Below are positions 6,194 to 9,886 of a stretch of 9,886 nt of DNA, piece by piece. How positions within the stretch are numbered: position 1 is the stretch's first letter; every line of letters begins with the position of its first letter. The notes below the pieces were generated by a model that saw only the letters and a program-made list of their open reading frames with translations, was not told the origin of the DNA and made no database searches. Made by a program: the position numbers and the translations under genes. Location of the stretch: assembly GCA_001797815.1 (NCBI GenBank), contig MGQK01000068.1:1-9886 (forward strand), given 5' to 3'. This DNA comes from Deltaproteobacteria bacterium RBG_13_61_14 (lineage in GTDB: Bacteria > RBG-13-61-14).

Positions 6194-6222
6194 ATGTTAC
6201 TACCGGCGAAACCGCTTTGCAA
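6194..6222 (-). promoter_or_regulatory. Putative der promoter
   Basis: On the minus strand, TTGCAA (6222-6217) is followed by a 17-base spacer and TAACAT (6199-6194). Each box matches the sigma70 consensus at four of six positions. The 5' leader to der would be roughly 55 bases. It is a modest match in the right place within the divergent spacer. Confidence 0.3.
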
Positions 6223-6232
6223 AACTTCGGGG

Positions 6233-6261
6233 TTTACAGCCGCGGCGGGCTTTGCTATGCT
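6233..6261 (+). promoter_or_regulatory. Putative promoter of the symporter operon
   Basis: TTTACA (6233-6238, five of six to consensus) is separated by exactly 17 bases from TATGCT (6256-6261, four of six). TGC directly precedes the -10, giving an extended -10. Transcription would start near 6268, leaving about 19 bases that contain the GAGGA ribosome binding site at 6276-6280. This supports ATG 6287 rather than the upstream in-frame ATG at 6113, which lies within der. Confidence 0.45.
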
Positions 6262-6286
6262 CAAGCGAAACCTGCGAGGACCAGGC

Positions 6287-7873
6287 ATGACTACCACTCG
6301 ACAACGCGACCGCTGGGCCACCCGCGTCGGCCTGATCATGGCCATGGCCGGCAACGCCATCGGGCTGGGCAACTTCCTCCGCTTCCCGGTCCAGGCCACC
6401 CAGAACGGCGGCGGCGCTTTCATGATCCCTTACGTGATCGCGCTCCTCCTGCTCGCCCTGCCCCTGCTCCTGGTCGAGTGGGGCATGGGCCGCTTCGGCG
6501 GCGCCCGCCACCACGGCACCACCCCCGCGGTCTTCCAGATCCTCTGGAACCATCCCCTCGCCAAATACCTCGGCGTCCTCGGCATCTTCCTGCCCCTCAC
6601 CATCTGCATCTACTACGTCTATATCGAGAGCTGGACCCTGGCTTTCTCTTTTTTCTCCGCCTCCGGGCTTTACTTCGGGGTGCAGAGCCAGGCCGGCATG
6701 GCCGACTTCCTGGCCGGCTTCCAGGGAATCAAGGACACTTCTTATTTCGGCGGCTTCGGCCACGGCATCGGTCTCGCCTACCTCTTCTTCCTGCTCACCG
6801 CGGTCATCAACCTGGCCGTGATGTATCGGGGCATCTCCCGGGGCATTGAAAAAATGGCCAAAATCGCCATGCCCCTGCTCTTCATCTTCGCCGTCATCCT
6901 GGTCATCCGCGTCTTCACCCTGGGCGCGCCCGATCCGGCCCACCCGGAAAACAGCGTCTGGGCCGGGCTCGGCTTCATCTGGAACCCCAACCTCTCCCTG
7001 CTCCGGGAATCCCGGGTCTGGCTGGCCGCCACCGGCCAGGTCTTCTTCACCCTGTCCATCGGCTTCGGCGCGGTGCAATGCTACGCCTCCTACCTCCACG
7101 AGAGCGACGACATCACCCTCTCCGGCGTCACCACCGCGGCCACCAACGAGTTCGCCGAAGTCATCCTGGGCGGGTCCATCGCCATCCCGGTGGCCTTCGC
7201 TTTCTTCGGCGGCGCCGCCACCATCGCCTTTGCCAAGGGCGGCGCTTTTAACCTCGGCTTCCAGGCCATGCCCCTCATCTTCGAGCGCATCCCCCTCGGC
7301 GCCGTCTTCGGCATGCTGTGGTTCCTGCTCCTCTTTTTCGCCGGCATCACCTCCTCGGTCGCGCTCGCCCAGCCGGCCATCACCTTCCTCCACGACGAGC
7401 TCAACCTCACTCACCAACGCGCCGTCGTCGTCGTCTGGCTGGTCGTGATTCTCTGCGCCCAGCCGGTGATCTTCGGACTCAAGGGCGGGTTCCTGGATGA
7501 ATTGGATTTCTGGGCCGGCACCGCCGGGCTCCCCCTCTTCGGCGCCCTCGAAGTGATCCTGTTCGTCTGGGTCTTCGGCCGAAAAAACCAGGACAAGGAA
7601 TGGGCCTGGAAAGAGATCCACAAAGGCGCCGAACTGAAAATCCCGCGCGTGTTCTATTACATCATGCGCTACATCACGCCCTTGTATCTGGTGGCCCTGA
7701 TGGTGGCCTGGATCTGGCAGGCCGGGCCCGAGGTGCTTTGGATGAAGGGCGCGCCGGCGGAAGTGGTCACCTGGAAGTGGGCGGCCCGGGGCATGATGCT
7801 GGCCCTGATCGGCGTGCTGGTGCTCCTGACCTCGATCGCGGCAAGGAGGAACAAACCATGGCCGAGGGTATGA
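6287..7873 (+). CDS. LeuT-like sodium:amino acid symporter (NSS/SLC6 family)
   Basis: This is a 528-residue, about 12-helix inner-membrane transporter that should couple inward Na+ flow to uptake of a hydrophobic amino acid. It closely resembles Aquifex LeuT along its length. TM1 has WATRVGLIMAMAGNAIGLGN with the unwound GNAIGLGN that binds Na+ and substrate. TM3 has YYVYIESW with the gating Tyr. TM6 has the FFTLSIGFG substrate site. TM7 keeps the Asn of TNEFAEVILGG (Na1), and TM8 has FFAGITSSVAL with the Thr-Ser pair of Na2 and Leu where LeuT has Ile359. Start ATG 6287 has GAGGA at 6276-6280 and a promoter-like sequence upstream. The last 16 bases overlap the next small gene. Codon use changes in the final ~200 bases. 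The exact amino acid carried cannot be told from sequence. Confidence 0.95.
   Translation: MTTTRQRDRWATRVGLIMAMAGNAIGLGNFLRFPVQATQNGGGAFMIPYVIALLLLALPLLLVEWGMGRFGGARHHGTTPAVFQILWNHPLAKYLGVLGIFLPLTICIYYVYIESWTLAFSFFSASGLYFGVQSQAGMADFLAGFQGIKDTSYFGGFGHGIGLAYLFFLLTAVINLAVMYRGISRGIEKMAKIAMPLLFIFAVILVIRVFTLGAPDPAHPENSVWAGLGFIWNPNLSLLRESRVWLAATGQVFFTLSIGFGAVQCYASYLHESDDITLSGVTTAATNEFAEVILGGSIAIPVAFAFFGGAATIAFAKGGAFNLGFQAMPLIFERIPLGAVFGMLWFLLLFFAGITSSVALAQPAITFLHDELNLTHQRAVVVVWLVVILCAQPVIFGLKGGFLDELDFWAGTAGLPLFGALEVILFVWVFGRKNQDKEWAWKEIHKGAELKIPRVFYYIMRYITPLYLVALMVAWIWQAGPEVLWMKGAPAEVVTWKWAARGMMLALIGVLVLLTSIAARRNKPWPRV
7843..7849 (+). promoter_or_regulatory. Strong Shine-Dalgarno of the small-subunit gene, inside the symporter gene
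   Basis: AAGGAGG at 7843-7849 is eight bases before ATG 7858 and is the best ribosome binding site in the window. It lies within the symporter's C-terminal codons. This shows that the short overlapping frame is a real translated gene and suggests translational coupling to the symporter. Confidence 0.75.
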
Positions 7874-7980
7874 CCATCGCCGGCTGGATCTTCATGGCCG
7901 TGATCTGGTCCGCGGTGATTACTCTCGTGGTGTTTTGCTTTCGCCGAGTCCTTTTCAAGCAGTCTGCTAAAAACAAGTAA
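7858..7980 (+). CDS. 40-residue single-pass membrane protein, MetS-like NSS small subunit
   Basis: The protein has one hydrophobic helix (about residues 6-28, IAGWIFMAVIWSAVITLVVF) with a short acidic N-terminus and a basic tail (RRVLFKQSAKNK), which suits N-out/C-in insertion. Its position directly after an NSS symporter, its size, and the Trp in the middle of the helix match the MetS family. In Corynebacterium glutamicum, MetS is a small subunit needed by the symporter MetP for methionine and alanine uptake. It overlaps the symporter stop by 16 bases and has an excellent AAGGAGG. Reading from an earlier start in this frame would only translate a shadow of the symporter, so ATG 7858 is the start. 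The role as partner of the symporter is inferred from context. Short single-helix proteins give weak similarity, so the family name is tentative. Confidence 0.75.
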   Translation: MAEGMTIAGWIFMAVIWSAVITLVVFCFRRVLFKQSAKNK

Positions 7981-7999
7981 TTCCATTTCAAATCGAACC

Positions 8000-9886
8000 A
8001 TGAAAAATAATTTTCTGCTCTTGCTGGCGCTGGCTCTGGTCGTTTCAGCAGGGAAGAGTTCAGGGGAGGAATCTGCCATGACTGCGGATAGGGAATCTTT
8101 CCGCCAGCCGCCCAAGGCTTATCGTCCCTGGGTGCGCTGGTGGTGGCCGGGAAACGACGTCACGCCCGAAGAGCTGCGCCGCGAAATTGGGGTGCTGGAT
8201 CAGGCCGGGATCGGCGGGGCCGAGGTGCAGGCGTTTACCATGGGCCTCAACCCCAAGGCCCCGGCCGAGGTGCGGGACCGGGTCAAGAGCTTTGCCACGC
8301 CCTCGTTCTACGAGCACGTCCTGGCCGCGCTTAAGGAAGCCGAGGCCTGCGGTCTCCAGATGGACCTGACCCTGGGCTCGGGCTGGCCCCAGGGCGGGCC
8401 GCACATCACCAAGGAGCTCGGCTGCCAGACCCTGCTCTGGAACGAAAAGGACGTGAGCGGTCCGAAGCAAATCTCCCTGCGAGTGCCGCGGCCCAAAAAA
8501 CCCTTCTTCTATCTCATTGCCAAGGTGGGCGACTTGATCGGCCAGCACCTGGCCACCTATTATCCGGAAGACTTCAAGCCCATCGCCGCGGTCGCGGCCC
8601 GGTCCCTCGGCAACCCCAGGCACTCGCGCAAGTCCTGGAACTTCAAGGACACGGTGATGCTGGACTTCGGCTCGCTCACCAACTTAAGCGACCGGCTGCA
8701 GCCGGACGGGTCCTTGCGCTGGGAGGTCCCGCCCGGCCAGTGGAAGATCGTGTTCTTCTATGCCGGGCCCACCGGCGTCGCCCCGATCCTGATCGCGCAA
8801 AAAGAGCACGGACTCGAATTGGATCACCTCAACCCGCTGGCCATCCGGACCCATATCGAGCACGTGCTCGCGCCCGGCGAAAAATGGCTCGCGCCTGATT
8901 ACGGCAAAACCCTGCGCGGCTATTTTACCGACAGCCTCGAGCTCAAGGCCGAGCAGTTGTGGACCGCGGATTTCCTCGCCGAGTTCCAAAAGCGCCGCGG
9001 CTACGACCTCACCCCTTATCTCCCCGCGGTGCCGGTGCCCATGAAAAACAATATGATCGGGCACCTCGGCTTCACCCTCAAGCCGGAGTTCGACTTTCCG
9101 ACCGGCGAAGGCGAGCGCATCCGCTCCGACGTGGACCGCACCGTGGCCGAGTTATACCAGGAGCGCTTCATCGCCGAGCTCAGCCGTTATGCAGAATCGA
9201 AAGGTCTCCGCTCCCGCGTGCAGGCCCACGGCATGCAGGCCGACCTGCTTCAGAACTACGGCGCCGCCCAGATCCCGGAGACCGAGCAGCTCTATGCCGG
9301 CGGGCTGACCGACTTCCTCAAGCTGGCCTCCTCCGCCGGCCACCTCTACGGCCGCAACCTCGTCACCTCCGAGTCCTTCGTCTGGAACGCCCGCGACTAC
9401 ATGACCACCCCGCTCAAGATCAAGGCCGCGGCCGACAAGCTCTTCACCGCCGGGATCAACGGCGTCATCTACCACGGCTTCCCTTACACCTATCCAGCTC
9501 CCGGCTTCGGTGAGCCGGCCTGGGCGCCTTTCAGCTCGCCCTTCATGCGCTTCGGCACCTTCTCCACCAATGCGAACGAAGAGAACCCCTTCTTCAAATA
9601 CCTGCCCGCGCTCAACGCCTACATCACCCGCGTGCAATACGTGCTGCGGCAGGGCGAGGTGGTGACCGACGCGGCGCTCTACTACCCGCTCTTCGGCTAC
9701 CCCCAGCGCACCCTGGTGCACGAGGAGTTGACCGAAGGCGTGCTGGACGAGACCGACGCGCTCTTGCAGTATCCGGGCCTGCTCGCGCGCCTGCGCAAAA
9801 CCGGCCGGCCCTGGCCCGAGCACGAATGGGTTATGCAGAACGTCAAGCTGGCCGATCAACTGATGGCCCACGGCTACAACTACGAC
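8000..9886 (+). CDS. Secreted GH106-like glycoside hydrolase (probable alpha-L-rhamnosidase), 3' end beyond window
   Basis: The frame is open from ATG 8000 to the window end (629 codons, no stop), so it is partial. Residues 1-17 or so form a signal peptide (MKNN, then LLLLALALVVSA), indicating export. The mature start, YRPWVRWWWPGNDVTPEELRRE (in part), and GGAEVQAF are typical of the large GH106/rhamnosidase-like family. Further family-type segments are YFTDSLEL (308-315), FQKRRGYDLTPYLPA, QAHG (408-411), the Glu458 in TSESFVW, and a strand ending IYHGFPY. The acidic residues at 311, 314 and 458 are candidates for catalysis, which I cannot assign firmly. Full-length relatives exceed 900 residues with C-terminal beta-sandwich domains. 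Such enzymes remove L-rhamnose from plant or algal polysaccharides. It starts 19 bases after the small membrane protein gene with no clear Shine-Dalgarno. ATG 8078 is a poorer start because it loses the signal peptide. Confidence 0.82.
   Translation, partial: MKNNFLLLLALALVVSAGKSSGEESAMTADRESFRQPPKAYRPWVRWWWPGNDVTPEELRREIGVLDQAGIGGAEVQAFTMGLNPKAPAEVRDRVKSFATPSFYEHVLAALKEAEACGLQMDLTLGSGWPQGGPHITKELGCQTLLWNEKDVSGPKQISLRVPRPKKPFFYLIAKVGDLIGQHLATYYPEDFKPIAAVAARSLGNPRHSRKSWNFKDTVMLDFGSLTNLSDRLQPDGSLRWEVPPGQWKIVFFYAGPTGVAPILIAQKEHGLELDHLNPLAIRTHIEHVLAPGEKWLAPDYGKTLRGYFTDSLELKAEQLWTADFLAEFQKRRGYDLTPYLPAVPVPMKNNMIGHLGFTLKPEFDFPTGEGERIRSDVDRTVAELYQERFIAELSRYAESKGLRSRVQAHGMQADLLQNYGAAQIPETEQLYAGGLTDFLKLASSAGHLYGRNLVTSESFVWNARDYMTTPLKIKAAADKLFTAGINGVIYHGFPYTYPAPGFGEPAWAPFSSPFMRFGTFSTNANEENPFFKYLPALNAYITRVQYVLRQGEVVTDAALYYPLFGYPQRTLVHEELTEGVLDETDALLQYPGLLARLRKTGRPWPEHEWVMQNVKLADQLMAHGYNYD

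Noticed and set aside
6113-6286. N-terminal extension of the symporter from ATG 6113
   Set aside because: It would overlap der and read non-conserved residues before the LeuT-like start. ATG 6287 has GAGGA and a promoter-like sequence just upstream.
6200-7621. 473-codon minus-strand frame over the symporter
   Set aside because: It is extremely Gly/Glu/Asp-rich, as expected from reading the complement of membrane-protein codons. The LeuT-like frame is certain.

Overview
The window is GC-rich (about 60-65% by eye) bacterial DNA, densely coded and full of long antisense shadow frames. No ribosomal marker fixes the taxon. A RAYT transposase with GGGGTCAG-type ends, a GH106-type rhamnosidase, paired small lipoproteins and mostly weak Shine-Dalgarno sites would suit a Verrucomicrobiota or other PVC-group genome. 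That is a low-confidence inference, and Acidobacteriota or deltaproteobacterial lineages are possible.

Region 1 (about 33-1063) is an apparently intact RAYT (IS200-like, HUH/Y1) transposase. It lies between near-perfect 27-bp inverted repeats and carries its own promoter-like sequence. Its right end abuts the ribosome binding site of the next gene.

Region 2 (1079-4551) is a tight same-strand cluster: a FadD-like acyl-CoA synthetase, two small lipoproteins with similar C-terminal halves (the first resembling the TRL-like family), and a PP-loop ATPase of the Dph6-like family. Gaps or overlaps are a few bases, so an operon is likely. A partial copy of the transposon end repeat sits exactly at the start of the PP-loop gene and appears to supply its start codon and first residues.

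Region 3 (4552-4790) is a gap between convergent genes with two overlapping strong hairpins. On the minus strand follows der (4791-6131), the double-GTPase ribosome assembly factor. It is transcribed divergently from region 4 across a 155-bp spacer that holds plausible promoters in both directions.

Region 4 (6287-9886) is a LeuT-like sodium:amino acid symporter. A 40-residue single-pass membrane protein resembling the MetS small subunit overlaps its end. A secreted GH106-like glycoside hydrolase follows and runs off the window end. The symporter and small protein look translationally coupled. The hydrolase starts only 19 bp later, so it may be cotranscribed, but a functional link is not evident.

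No tRNA, rRNA or CRISPR array was seen. The items most worth a second look are the transposon-repeat-derived start of the PP-loop gene, the symporter/small-subunit pair, the tandem lipoproteins, and a change in codon use near the end of the symporter.
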